DNA of 64,000 nt from JBGTLU01 sp041743935 (GCA_041743935.1 JBGTLU010000002.1:1-64000), one strand, 5' to 3'; numbered from the stretch's first letter, positions 9,359 through 18,742 are shown. Made by a program: numbers and translations. Notes: generated from the sequence alone by a model not told the origin.

Positions 9359-9394
9359 AGTGACAGAGTGATATAGGGATAAAGTGATAAAGAA
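9359..9394. repeat. Degenerate short tandem repeat (agtgataaa-type)
   Basis: In the gap between dnaN and the convergent nuclease-like gene, imperfect units of 7-9 bp related to agtgata(aa) follow one another about four times. It is non-coding and shows no terminator shape. This looks like decayed simple repeat. Confidence 0.35.
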
Positions 9395-9463
9395 TAAGGA
9401 TTAAGTCAAAAAGTAAAATTTAAAGTTCAAAATTCTTCCATCACATTTCTAACTTCCTATTTC

Positions 9464-10432
9464 CTAGTGTTCTTCGGGTCTGCCCAGAATTTTTCCTTGT
9501 TGATACAGTTTTTCCTCTTCTTCAATTTGTTTAATTTCTTCAGCCGTTAACGCATTTTTGGTAATTCTTCTCAAATCTGGTTTACCTGCATTTACCCATG
9601 CAGTGTACCAAAAACTGCCAACCATTCGTATAGATGAACGCATTCTGCGCTCCACCATGCCATTTAAACGTTTATGGTATTCTGTAGTAAACTCCACAGA
9701 GTAATCTCTTTGTGCCCGCCCATTGCGTAATACCACGCTATATTTTCTATCGGAAGGAAATTCTTTGGTTAGTTGAGCCTCAAATAGCAAAACAGAATCT
9801 AATGCCGCAAAGCTTTCTTTTACTATTTGCCAAGCTGTTTCTAAGGGGTCATCCAGATAAATGGCTTTACCAACAAAATAATTATAATCCTTGTAGAATA
9901 ACTCCGGTAAACGTGTTTCCCAAAATCCATGAATACCAATTTGGTTGGTTAATTGTCCGTTGTAATTTAAAGTTGTGTGCAATGGTACGTGCGCATCGCC
10001 AACGTAATGCCCCAGATCAGCAGATAAACGTAAAATTCTCAGCGCATTTTTATCCTTAAATGCTTGAGTAAGTTGCCTAGTTACGCGATCTATATGCCAA
10101 GGAATAATGCCATACGCTAATAAAGTATCCTCGGTATATTTTGCAACAGCATCATTCCAACGTTTTGGTATACTGTCAAAGGGATTTTCGCCATAATAGT
10201 CGGCATCCAGGAAATGCCTCGGGGCTTCATCGGGGCTGGCATAGCGCCTTTTATCAGCATCTACGGCATGCTCTGTTATCCAATCAATGTTGTTTTTATA
10301 AAAGCCGATCAATTCACTGGGTAACGTAAAAACGGCTAAACGGTTTACTCGTTTATGTGCAAAAAAACCCCATGAAAGGACAATAGAGACAGAAAAAACA
10401 ATCAGAATAAAACAAAGAATCCATTTTTTCAT
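9464..10432 (-). CDS. Exported zinc-dependent S1/P1 nuclease / phospholipase C-like protein
   Basis: A 322-residue protein with an N-terminal signal peptide (about 1-20) followed by SWGFFAH. In the S1/P1 nuclease and zinc phospholipase C superfamily the mature N-terminal Trp and a nearby His bind zinc; here these are Trp21 and His26. Further likely ligands are Asp58, His73, and the block LGHYVGDAHVPLH (His142, Asp146, His152), very close to the HxxGDxHxPLH signature of S1/P1 nucleases. It probably hydrolyses phosphodiesters in the periplasm or outside the cell. Nuclease or phospholipase activity cannot be told apart from sequence. An 11-bp-spaced TTAACC/TTAACA pair lies just upstream and may hint at phosphate control. 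Confidence 0.75.
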   Translation of the reverse strand: MKKWILCFILIVFSVSIVLSWGFFAHKRVNRLAVFTLPSELIGFYKNNIDWITEHAVDADKRRYASPDEAPRHFLDADYYGENPFDSIPKRWNDAVAKYTEDTLLAYGIIPWHIDRVTRQLTQAFKDKNALRILRLSADLGHYVGDAHVPLHTTLNYNGQLTNQIGIHGFWETRLPELFYKDYNYFVGKAIYLDDPLETAWQIVKESFAALDSVLLFEAQLTKEFPSDRKYSVVLRNGRAQRDYSVEFTTEYHKRLNGMVERRMRSSIRMVGSFWYTAWVNAGKPDLRRITKNALTAEEIKQIEEEEKLYQQGKILGRPEEH

Positions 10433-10548
10433 GAACTAAAAATAATAGATTATTGTTAATTGTAGGTTAAGAAAAGGTACAAAAATCATCCAATTTAGTT
10501 TTGAATAAAGGAGGATACTAATTATAAACAAAAATCTTTTCCATTGCA

Positions 10549-10579
10549 TTTGTATATTAAGTTAATAGCGCTATATTTG
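10549..10579 (+). promoter_or_regulatory. rpsT promoter (-33 TTTG, -7 TATATTTG)
   Basis: TTTG at 10549-10552 and TATATTTG at 10572-10579 are separated by 19 bp, the consensus Bacteroidota housekeeping promoter. The rpsT ATG lies 35 bp further on. Confidence 0.8.
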
Positions 10580-10614
10580 CAGTCCTTTAAAAACGAAGAG
10601 TATTTTTAACCGAT

Positions 10615-10869
10615 ATGGCAAATCATAAATCAGCAATTAAGCGCATTCGTTCCAACGCTTCTAAGCGTTTACGTAATCGTTACCAAGCAAAAACTACCCG
10701 TACTTCCATCAAGAAATTACGCGGATTAAACTCAAAAGCAGAAGCTAGCGAGTTGTTGCGTAAGGTAATTTCCATGTTAGATCGTTTGGCTAAGAAAAAC
10801 GTCATCCACAAAAATAAAGCAGCAAATAACAAATCTCGTTTAACCAAATTTGTAAACGGTTTGCAATAA
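10615..10869 (+). CDS. rpsT: 30S ribosomal protein S20
   Basis: An 84-residue, Lys/Arg-rich helical protein starting MANHKSAIKRIRSNASKRLRN, the signature of bS20, and ending with the NKAANNKSRL helix. Length is normal. S20 binds 16S rRNA early in small-subunit assembly. It is a single-gene transcript with its own consensus promoter and a strong terminator directly after the stop. Confidence 0.97.
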   Translation: MANHKSAIKRIRSNASKRLRNRYQAKTTRTSIKKLRGLNSKAEASELLRKVISMLDRLAKKNVIHKNKAANNKSRLTKFVNGLQ

Positions 10870-10890
10870 GCTTTTATATATGTTATTCTA

Positions 10891-10923
10891 AAAATCCTGC
10901 CCATACGGCAGGATTTTTTTGTT
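10891..10923 (+). terminator. Rho-independent terminator after rpsT
   Basis: An AAAATCCTGCC / GGCAGGATTTT hairpin with a short loop is followed by a T run. The identical 33 bp recur at 15504-15536, just before radC. Confidence 0.85.
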
Positions 10924-11018
10924 TTGTGCCTATTGTAGTGGTGCCCTCACTAAAAGTGATACCATCACTATTTAACCCAACATTACCCTTTAGTTAATTT
11001 TACTTAAACCCTTATACC

Positions 11019-11540
11019 ATGAAAAAGCTCTCATTCTTCTTCTTGGCGGCATGTTTTCTCAGCCTAGGTCTAAGCAAATGCAAACGATTGCCAGTTTTTG
11101 ATATGCCCACCGACGACCCAACCTCTCAATTACCTCCCGAAACCCAAACCGGTGCCAATACCTTTGGCTGTTTGGTAGATGGTAAACCCTACAATGTGTT
11201 TGGCTTCTTTCCTAGCCCGCCGGCTATTTCCATCAGCTATCAGTTTAATGATTTAACGATTAAAGGGAATCAGGGTAATCAAGCCGGTATAGCATTATTG
11301 GGAGCCTCTATTGACACCATAGGCATTTATAAAATCCTTAGAGAGGAAAAAAGACCCGGTAGTACCGCACTTTATAGAATTGGATCCAAATTTTATGATT
11401 CTATCAGTGGTGAACTACACATCAAAAAGATTGACCACGGCAACCGGATTATATCGGGCACCTTTCATTTTGTGGGAGTGGATAGCCCGGGCGATACAGC
11501 CAGGATAACCCATGGACGTTTTGACGTAAAATTCAATTAA
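11019..11540 (+). CDS. Small exported DUF6252-like protein, copy 1
   Basis: A 173-residue protein with a short N-terminal hydrophobic segment, then a Pro/Thr-rich linker and the GANTFGCLVDGKPY motif (about 46-59), which I associate with the DUF6252 group of Bacteroidota envelope proteins of unknown function. It may be a lipoprotein: LAAC at residue 12 is a perfect lipobox but gives a very short signal, while Cys21 (LSKC) has an unfavourable Lys before it. The rest looks like a small beta-rich domain. The second copy at 11781 matches 53 of the first 57 residues but diverges after that. Function unknown; its repeated pairing with the lipase gene suggests the products are used together. Confidence 0.75.
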   Translation: MKKLSFFFLAACFLSLGLSKCKRLPVFDMPTDDPTSQLPPETQTGANTFGCLVDGKPYNVFGFFPSPPAISISYQFNDLTIKGNQGNQAGIALLGASIDTIGIYKILREEKRPGSTALYRIGSKFYDSISGELHIKKIDHGNRIISGTFHFVGVDSPGDTARITHGRFDVKFN

Positions 11541-11568
11541 TTCTTTTAAACTATAAACCTACAAACTT

Positions 11569-11691
11569 ATGAAACTAATTACGCTCTCCAGGCTAAGGGT
11601 ATGCAGCATGCTCTTGGCTTTTCTTTTCTTTTTGCCCGCTTTACTACGGGCACAAAACACCCCAGATGAATATGCCAACCGGATGAATTAA
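11569..11691 (+). pseudogene. Truncated lipase remnant (40 codons)
   Basis: An ATG-started frame of 40 codons encodes a signal peptide and then AQNTPDEYANRMN before a TAA. The intact lipase gene at 12337 has GQNTPDEYSNRLN at the same place and continues for another thousand codons. Homology stops exactly where the upstream segment of the second unit begins, so the rest of this copy was lost at the duplication junction. The signal peptides of the two copies differ clearly, so the duplication is not recent. A short secreted peptide could still be made, but nothing supports a function. Confidence 0.8.
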
Positions 11692-11780
11692 CCCCACCAT
11701 TACCCTTTGGTTAATTTTATTTAACCCCTTGCTTTTGTAAAAAAAAATTACTTAACTTAGTAATACAAAACCCTTATACC

Positions 11781-12299
11781 ATGAAAAAGCTCTCATTCTT
11801 CTTTCTGGTGGCATGTTTTATTAGCCTTGGTCTAAGCAAATGCAAACGCATACCCGTTTTTGAAATGCCCACCGACGACCCAACCTCTCAACTACCACCC
11901 GAAACCCAAACAGGTGCCAATACCTTTGGCTGTTTAGTAGATGGTAAACCTTACAAAGTATTTGCCGGCTTTCCAAATCCCCCTGCAACATTTTTAGATT
12001 ATCAGTTTAATGATATGTCGATTAGCGGTAATCAGGCATCGCGTGCCACAGTAAGCATATTAGGGGCATCCATTACCGATACCGGTATATTTAAAATCCA
12101 AAAGGATTTTAGAAGACCCGGTGTTACCGCATTATACAGTAAAGATGACAAGTTTTATGATGCAATTACCGGTGAGCTACATATAAAAAGATTAGATCCG
12201 TTTGATAAAATTATTTCGGGTACTTTTCAATTTACCGGTGTAGATGGTCGAGATACGACAAAGATTACTAAAGGGCGGTTTGATTTACGCTATAACTAA
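11781..12299 (+). CDS. Small exported DUF6252-like protein, copy 2
   Basis: A 172-residue paralogue of the protein at 11019, with the same layout: short hydrophobic start (LVAC at residue 12, LSKC at 21), Pro/Thr-rich linker, GANTFGCLVDGKPY motif and a beta-rich C-terminal part ending KGRFDLRYN. Conservation between copies is near complete to residue 57, and the remainder is much more variable apart from blocks such as SGELHIKK/TGELHIKR and IISGTF. It lies 37 bp upstream of the intact lipase reading frame, in the same order as in the first unit. Function unknown. Confidence 0.75.
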   Translation: MKKLSFFFLVACFISLGLSKCKRIPVFEMPTDDPTSQLPPETQTGANTFGCLVDGKPYKVFAGFPNPPATFLDYQFNDMSISGNQASRATVSILGASITDTGIFKIQKDFRRPGVTALYSKDDKFYDAITGELHIKRLDPFDKIISGTFQFTGVDGRDTTKITKGRFDLRYN

Positions 12300-12336
12300 T
12301 TATATATTTTTTCTCTAACCTATTAATTCTAAACCT

Positions 12337-15300
12337 ATGAAACATAAACTACGTATTTGGATGCGGATAGTGGTGCTATCCGTTTCATTTTTCACCGCCA
12401 ATAAGTATGCAAACGGACAAAATACACCCGACGAATATTCCAATCGGCTTAATTACATTCTCCAACACATAGATAAAAGCCAAATACCTACCGGATATTT
12501 GATGGATTATGGTATTCCGTTTGTCGATTTAAAATCATTCAACGGATTCGTAAATGCAGATAATTTGGTAGATATTGATATTTGGAGATCGATTTATGCT
12601 ACATTTTACAGTTCCAGAATTCATCTAAATTCTGCCGAGATAGATTCATTGTCTGCCTTCAATCAAAAACTAGATCAAATTGAACTTCAGAATTTAAATG
12701 TAATACCATTGAGCGTATTAAACTTTAGCTATGCGGTAATCAAAGAAGATGCTTTGGAAAGGAACTTATTTACAGTGTATAACGACCAGTTGTATGATGT
12801 CCCTAACAGAGCCGAAAGCCCCTATGAAATCAAAACACTTTTTGCAGTAGCCCCTTCAAGGTATTATATCAAAGGCAGCAGGGTAGAGTTCGAGTTCAAA
12901 CCCGAGTTATTCTATAAAAATAATGCAAGAACAATTAGTGATTTGCGTATTGATTTCGGCGACAATAAAGGCTATAAACTCAGCACCATGAATGCGGTCA
13001 CTTCCGAAACATTTACGGAGTCTGGTTTAAAAACAATAACCTTTAAGGTAAGTTTTAGCGATGGCAGCATTATGCATTGCCAAACAAAAGTGTATGTAGA
13101 TATTGAGTCGGGTGACGCAATAACCAATGCATTAGAGCCTGATGTTGAAATCTCTGTTACTTCCGAAAGGTTTTACAAGTTTAAACAAGGCAAGGGCAAA
13201 TTACAAATTAAATATGCCCAGGGTAATACTAGTATAAAAAAACCACTAATTGTGGTTGAGGGTTTAGATACATGGAAAATAACAGACCCAAATCAACCGA
13301 ATGAGAATAAAACTATATCTTCATTTATTCGATCAATAGATAGACAGACAGATTTTGGTTCTTTAAGAACACAGATATCTGATATTGATAAATATGATAT
13401 CATCTATTTAGATTATGAAGACGGTGTTGACTACATACAACGCAATGCATTTCTGTTACAAACTGCTATAGATACTATAAACTCTCTAAAAAATAAAAGT
13501 GGCAGTATAGAGAAAAATGTAGTTCTAGGGTTAAGCATGGGAGGTTTAGTGGCAAGGTATGCTTTGCGAGATATGGAGCTTAGGGGAGAGAATCATGATA
13601 CCAGGCTGTATATCTCCATGGATAGTCCGCATTTGGGAGCAAATATACCGTTGGCTGTACAAGTTGCAGCATTGCATCTTAATTCAGTAAGTTTTAATGT
13701 CAGACCTTTAGGTATTCCTAGCGGAATTAATATCATTAGATTAAATGAACAATTTACTATACTAAAAAAAGCACAAGCTTTGTTAAGCAGTCCTGCTGTT
13801 AGACAGTTATTAATAGAGCAATCGGGACAGTTAAAACATCCAAGTTTTAATGCAATGTCTGGAGGTAGCGAAGCCCAAATAGCTTTCATGGACGAATATA
13901 GACAATTGGGCTACCCAACCCAAACCAGAAATATTGCCATCAGCAATGGTTCGGAGTGTGGAATCACACAACCTTATGGTCCTTACCATGAGTATTTTAG
14001 TTTCTCAACTACGCTTGCAGAAACGGGCTTAAGCCGTAATATTTTTATTTCTCCATTACTTGGAGTTCTCTCTTTATTAACCAATAAACCCATATTACTA
14101 CAAGGCCTATTTGGTACTCTATCTACCAAAACAAAATTAAAATTTGAGACTTCGTTAAATGCCTTACCTGATAAGCAGGAAAAACGCATTTACAATTTTC
14201 GGTTATGGTTCGAGAATAAGTTTTTAGGCGTTATCAATATAAACGTAAATATATCCAGAGAACAATATTTTTCAATAAGCAGGATGTTACCTTTGGATAA
14301 TACACCCGGAAGTAATTTTAGCGGAAGTATTAATTTACCAATTCAAGCAGACAACACATTGCAGCCATATAATTTCATTCCAACCGTCAGCGCCTTGGAC
14401 ATAGGGAGTGGTAATCAATCCCTAAGCACCCAAGATTTGGTGGCTATTTATACAGCGTCCAATCCTCCTTCATCCCCTAAAAACACTCCGTTTGCAAATT
14501 TTATAACCGCTTCCAGAGGTAGTGAGCCTCATTTAGCTTTTACTAGACTAAACGGCACTTGGCTGCTAAACGAGTTGAGAGGGGCGCAGCCTACCATCAA
14601 TTGTCTAACCTTTTGCCAGTCCAATACCACCATACAGGGAAGTGATTTTGTATGTGCTGACCCGGTAACCTTCACCACTCAAGCAATTAGTGGATATACC
14701 TATACTTGGTCGGTTCCATTCGGTTCGGGCTTGGAAATTGTTGGCTCTGCCACCGGTACTTCCGTGCAGGTACGCAAAATCGGTTCCGGAGTGCAATCTT
14801 CAGAGGTGAGGGTAAGAATTACCGGACCATGTTGAGAAATAGTGGAACGTAAACCGGTTGCCTTAAATGCGGGAACTATCGGCCACATCTACGGCATCAA
14901 CAGCAGCAGCCAGTTTTGCGGAGGTAGCACATACACTTTCTATACCGACCCCAACCCTTCCGGAACCTATCATTGGGCGGTGCATGGCGGTGATATCCTC
15001 AGCGGGCAGGGAACTTCCTACATTCAGGTACGTATTTGGGATGCTTATGGTACGGAGCCGTATCCTTTCTATGTTTCGGTACAAACTACCGATGATTGCG
15101 GTGAGCCAACCCAGTTTAATGCCGATGCCAGTTATATCAATTGTAATGGCGCACCCGGTGACCCTACCCTTTTCCCTTACAGGGTATTCCCCAATCCGGT
15201 TTCAAGTGTATTCGAGATTGTGCCCAATAACATTCATCATTCCGGGTTGCTAACGGCAGTGATAAACCCCTACTCGGTGCAATTGTACAACAAAGACCAA

Positions 15301-15432
15301 GTATTGGTGTACCAAAGCTTATCGCTAAAAGATAAAACCACAGTAGAAGTTGCTAATCTGCCTAAAGGCTTGTACTATTTGGTGATAAAAGACAGCACTG
15401 GAGAATACAAACGCCAAATGATTGTGGAGTGA
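12337..15432 (+). pseudogene. T9SS-exported lipase/esterase interrupted by in-frame TGA
   Basis: A frame of 1031 codons plus stop is broken by one TGA at 14833-14835 (codon 833). Before it: a signal peptide (about 1-27), a variable region, an alpha/beta-hydrolase domain with GLSMGGL (nucleophile Ser400) resembling lipases, and the start of a PKD-like domain (FVCADPVTFTT near 772). After it, in the same frame: the rest of the PKD-like segments and a T9SS type A sorting domain (FPYRVFPNPVSS, then KGLYYLVIKDSTGEYKRQMIVE at the end). The stop would leave an 832-residue enzyme without its secretion and anchoring domain. A sequencing error, a true recent nonsense mutation or a natural split are all possible. 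The last 197 codons could also start at GTG 14842 but would lack a signal peptide. Confidence 0.8.
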
Positions 15433-15503
15433 ACACAGTTTTAACCAAATCGTCTTGACTTTAATTAAAATAGTGTGGTTCAAACCACAGCAAAAGAACG
15501 CTC

Positions 15504-15536
15504 AAAATCCTGCCCATACGGCAGGATTTTTTTGTT
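15504..15536 (+). terminator. Rho-independent terminator after lipase
   Basis: The same 33 bp as the rpsT terminator at 10891-10923: a CCTGCC/GGCAGG hairpin flanked by A and T runs. It ends the accessory island and lies 26 bp before radC. Confidence 0.85.
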
Positions 15537-15562
15537 CTATACAAATTTTCTACTTTTAATTA

Positions 15563-16261
15563 ATGAATACCTATGCTAGTAAACTTTCTATAAAAGCTTG
15601 GGCAGAGGAAGATAGACCCAGGGAAAAACTCTTGCAGAAAGGCAGACATGCACTCAGCGAAGCAGAATTAATTGCCATTTTGATTGGCTCGGGAAATAAG
15701 AAAGAAACTGCTGTAGAATTATCTCAAAGAATTTTGGCAAGCTGTTCCAACGATTTAAACCGATTGGCGCAGTTGAGTATACAAGATTTAATGAAATTTA
15801 ATGGCGTAGGTGAAGCAAAAGCCATAAGCATTGTAGCAGCTTTGGAGATTGGTAGAAGAAAAAAAGAGACGGCAGCCAAACCAAAAGAAAAAATAAATAG
15901 CAGCAAAGATGTCTATCACATCATTCTACCCCGTTTCGAAGATTTACCCCACGAAGAGTTTTGGATTATCCTCCTGAATAAATCCAACACCGTCATCTCC
16001 ATTAATCCAATAAGCAAAGGAGGCGTAGCTGGCACGGTGGTAGACATCCGCATTATTCTAAAAACAGCTATTGATAGTCTTGCCTCGGGCATTATTCTTT
16101 GTCATAATCACCCATCAGGTAATATCCAACCCAGTGAGCAGGACATAAAACTCACCAGAAAATTAAAAGAAAGCGCAATGATGATGGATATACAGATTTT
16201 AGATCATCTTATCATTACCAATACCCAATACCTTAGCTTTGCCGACGAAGGTTTACTTTGA
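15563..16261 (+). CDS. radC: RadC-family JAB/JAMM domain protein
   Basis: A 232-residue RadC protein. The N-terminal part contains a helix-hairpin-helix-like region (FNGVGEAKAISIVAALEIGRR, about 75-95). The C-terminal MPN/JAMM domain shows the metal-binding HNHPSG motif (about 181-186) followed by PSEQDIKLTRKL, with Asp as third ligand. Length and start (KAWAEEDRPREKLLQKG) are normal. The name comes from an old link to DNA repair that was later questioned; the true role is unknown. It follows the island's terminator and appears to be transcribed alone. Confidence 0.93.
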   Translation: MNTYASKLSIKAWAEEDRPREKLLQKGRHALSEAELIAILIGSGNKKETAVELSQRILASCSNDLNRLAQLSIQDLMKFNGVGEAKAISIVAALEIGRRKKETAAKPKEKINSSKDVYHIILPRFEDLPHEEFWIILLNKSNTVISINPISKGGVAGTVVDIRIILKTAIDSLASGIILCHNHPSGNIQPSEQDIKLTRKLKESAMMMDIQILDHLIITNTQYLSFADEGLL

Positions 16262-16295
16262 TGGTTCTGCACCCGTAATTTTTACACTTTTATAT

Positions 16296-16303
16296 TAGCT
16301 TTG
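16296..16303 (+). promoter_or_regulatory. -7 box (TAGCTTTG) of pheT
   Basis: TAGCTTTG matches TAnnTTTG and lies 27 bp before the pheT ATG. No convincing -33 TTTG is present. Confidence 0.5.
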
Positions 16304-16330
16304 CAAATTAATGCAAGCGAATACTTTTTC

Positions 16331-18742
16331 ATGAAAATTTCATACAACTGGTTAAAACAATATATCAAAACCGACTTAAGTGCCGAATCTATTGCCCAAA
16401 TTCTAACCAATGTTGGATTAGAAGTGGAGGGATTAGAAAAAGTAACGAGTATTCCCGGCGGATTAGAAGGCTTAGTTATTGGATTAGTTAAAACCAGAGA
16501 TAAACACCCCAATGCCGATAAATTAAGCATTACAACGGTAGATATTGGCAACGGTGAAGCCTTGAACATTGTTTGCGGAGCACCAAATGTAGCTGCAGGG
16601 CAGAAAGTAATTGTTGCTCCGGTTGGCACCACCATTTACCCAACTAACGGGAAACCGTTTGAAATTGCAAAAGCCAAAATTAGAGGAGAAGTTTCGGAAG
16701 GAATGATATGTGCCGAGGATGAAATTGGTTTAGGAACCGACCATGGCGGTATTATCGTGTTACCCAACGAGGCCCAAATAGGACAATTAGCAAAAGAGTA
16801 TTATAAACTAGAGGACGATTGGGTTTTCGAGATTGGATTAACTCCTAATCGGGTAGATGCTTCTTCGCACCTTGGAGTAGCCAGAGACTTGGCTGCATTT
16901 TTAAATCAATCGGTTATCCTTCCGGAGGTAAATCTGCCAAAGCCCGCTAAAAATGGATTTAAGGTAGAAGTTGTAGTAGAAAATACTACGGCTTGTCCAC
17001 GTTATTCGGGCATTTGTTTAGAGAATGTAAAAGTACAAGAATCGCCAGATTGGCTAAAAAATGCATTGATTGCCATTGGGCAGAAGCCCATAAATAATGT
17101 GGTAGATATTACCAATTTTGTTTTACACGAAACCGGCCAACCGCTGCACGCTTTTGATGGCGACAAAATAAAAGGCCAAAAAATCATCGTAAAGCATGCA
17201 ATCAACGGAGAAGATTTTACCACTTTAGATGGAGTAAAAAGAAAACTCTCATCGGCAGATTTGATGATTTGTAGTGCCGAAGAACCGATGTGTATTGCTG
17301 GTGTTTTTGGCGGATTAAATTCTGGTGTAACGGCATCCACTACCAAACTATTTCTGGAATCTGCTTATTTTAATTCCGTGAGCATTCGCAAAACAGCTAA
17401 AAGGCATGGTTTAAAAACGGATGCTTCCTTCCGTTTTGAGCGCGGAACTGATCCTAATGCCACCATTTTTGCTTTACAACGAGCAGCACAGTTAATTGTA
17501 GAAGTTGCCGGTGGAAATATATCCTCCGATATCACGGATATCTACCCTATAAAAATAAATAACCTTGAAATAACTTATCGATTTGCAGTTGCCGATAGTT
17601 TAATTGGTAAAGTCATACCGCATGATAAAGTTAAATTGATTTTACGTGGATTAGGGATAGAAATTCTAAAGGAAAATACTGATTCATTAGTCTTAAGCAT
17701 ACCAACTGCAAAAGTAGATGTAACCAGAGAAGTAGATGTGATAGAAGAAGTGTTACGTATTTACGGCTACAATAACATCGAAATCCCCACAAAACAAAAT
17801 GCATCACTTTCGTACTCGCTAAAACCAGATAGAGAAAAACTGCAAAATATAATAAGTAATTTATTGGCAGATAATGGTTTTTCTGAGATGATTACAAACT
17901 CACTCACCGCCTCGGATTATCACCAACTTCTAAACGATTTAAAAGCAGAAGAAAATGTACCGATGCTTAATCCATTGAGTAAGGAGTTAGATGTACTCAG
18001 ACAGTCGTTATTATTTTCAGGTTTAGAAGTTATCGCTTACAATCATAATCGTCAGCAAACAACATTGAAGGCTTTTGAGTTTGGCAATATCTACCGAAAA
18101 ATAAACTCTAAATATAAACAAGATACCAAATTGGCACTTTTTGCAAGTGGTAGCATAACCCCTGAACATTGGCAAGTAAAAACAGAGTCTGTGGATATTT
18201 ATTATCTGAAATCAAACGTAGAAAAGATATTTGCCCGATTTGGATTACAGCAGATAGAAACCTCTACTGCAGAAAAAGCGGGATTCGTTAATGCCGTAGA
18301 GTATTATTACAACAACAAAGCAATTGCATTTGTGGGTCAGGTTTCTAATCCCATTTTATCTCGATTAGAAATAAACAAGCCAGTTTTTTATGCTGAGATA
18401 GATTGGGATAGAGTGGTAAAAAGTAGTTTACAAAATAAAACTTCGTACAAAGAGGTGCCTAAATTCCCATCGGTTAGAAGAGATTTATCGCTAATGATAG
18501 ATAAAAATATAACCTTTGGCGAGTTAAAGAGTATTGCTTTACAAACAGAAAAGCAATTATTAAAAGAAGTAAATATATTTGATGTATACCAAGGAGAAAA
18601 AATAGAGAAAGGTAAGAAATCGTATGCATTGAGTTTTGAGATACAAGACGATAATAAAACACTTACCGATAAGCAAATTGATGCCATTGTGCAAAAACTA
18701 ATTGCTAATTACGAAAAAATTGGTGCTGAAATAAGAAAATAA
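16331..18742 (+). CDS. pheT: Phenylalanyl-tRNA synthetase beta subunit
   Basis: An 803-residue PheT of standard length. Order of parts: N-terminal MKISYNWLKQY, tRNA-binding OB domain (about 40-150, with HPNADKLSITTVDIG), B3/B4 editing domain (about 210-380, ending near FRFERGTDP), B5 domain (about 400-480), catalytic-like core, and C-terminal FDX-ACB anticodon-binding domain (from about 710, KFPSVRRDLSLMIDK). The ATG at 16331 is chosen over an earlier in-frame start because it matches the family. Its partner pheS is not in the window. The next gene starts 1 bp after the stop. Confidence 0.97.
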   Translation: MKISYNWLKQYIKTDLSAESIAQILTNVGLEVEGLEKVTSIPGGLEGLVIGLVKTRDKHPNADKLSITTVDIGNGEALNIVCGAPNVAAGQKVIVAPVGTTIYPTNGKPFEIAKAKIRGEVSEGMICAEDEIGLGTDHGGIIVLPNEAQIGQLAKEYYKLEDDWVFEIGLTPNRVDASSHLGVARDLAAFLNQSVILPEVNLPKPAKNGFKVEVVVENTTACPRYSGICLENVKVQESPDWLKNALIAIGQKPINNVVDITNFVLHETGQPLHAFDGDKIKGQKIIVKHAINGEDFTTLDGVKRKLSSADLMICSAEEPMCIAGVFGGLNSGVTASTTKLFLESAYFNSVSIRKTAKRHGLKTDASFRFERGTDPNATIFALQRAAQLIVEVAGGNISSDITDIYPIKINNLEITYRFAVADSLIGKVIPHDKVKLILRGLGIEILKENTDSLVLSIPTAKVDVTREVDVIEEVLRIYGYNNIEIPTKQNASLSYSLKPDREKLQNIISNLLADNGFSEMITNSLTASDYHQLLNDLKAEENVPMLNPLSKELDVLRQSLLFSGLEVIAYNHNRQQTTLKAFEFGNIYRKINSKYKQDTKLALFASGSITPEHWQVKTESVDIYYLKSNVEKIFARFGLQQIETSTAEKAGFVNAVEYYYNNKAIAFVGQVSNPILSRLEINKPVFYAEIDWDRVVKSSLQNKTSYKEVPKFPSVRRDLSLMIDKNITFGELKSIALQTEKQLLKEVNIFDVYQGEKIEKGKKSYALSFEIQDDNKTLTDKQIDAIVQKLIANYEKIGAEIRK

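Larger units (their letters stand above)
10974..12460 (+). repeat. Decayed tandem duplication (DUF6252-like gene plus lipase start)
   Basis: Two units follow each other. Unit 1 (about 10974-11690) holds an upstream segment, a small exported-protein gene and the first 40 codons of a lipase-like gene. Unit 2 begins at about 11689 with nearly the same upstream segment (ccattaccctttggttaa versus cattaccctttagttaa in unit 1), the second small gene, then the full-length lipase. The junction falls where the lipase copy's NRMN codons run into the upstream segment. Confidence 0.75.

Noticed and set aside
14833..14835. TGA as recoded sense codon or selenocysteine
   Set aside because: TGA ends other genes in this window normally (for example gldFG at 8156-8158), no SECIS-like hairpin is evident right after it, and the residue lies in a structural beta domain, not a redox site.
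14867..15253. Overlapping frame of 128 codons inside the lipase C-terminal part
   Set aside because: The in-frame lipase continuation has a clear T9SS domain, whereas this frame gives no recognisable protein.
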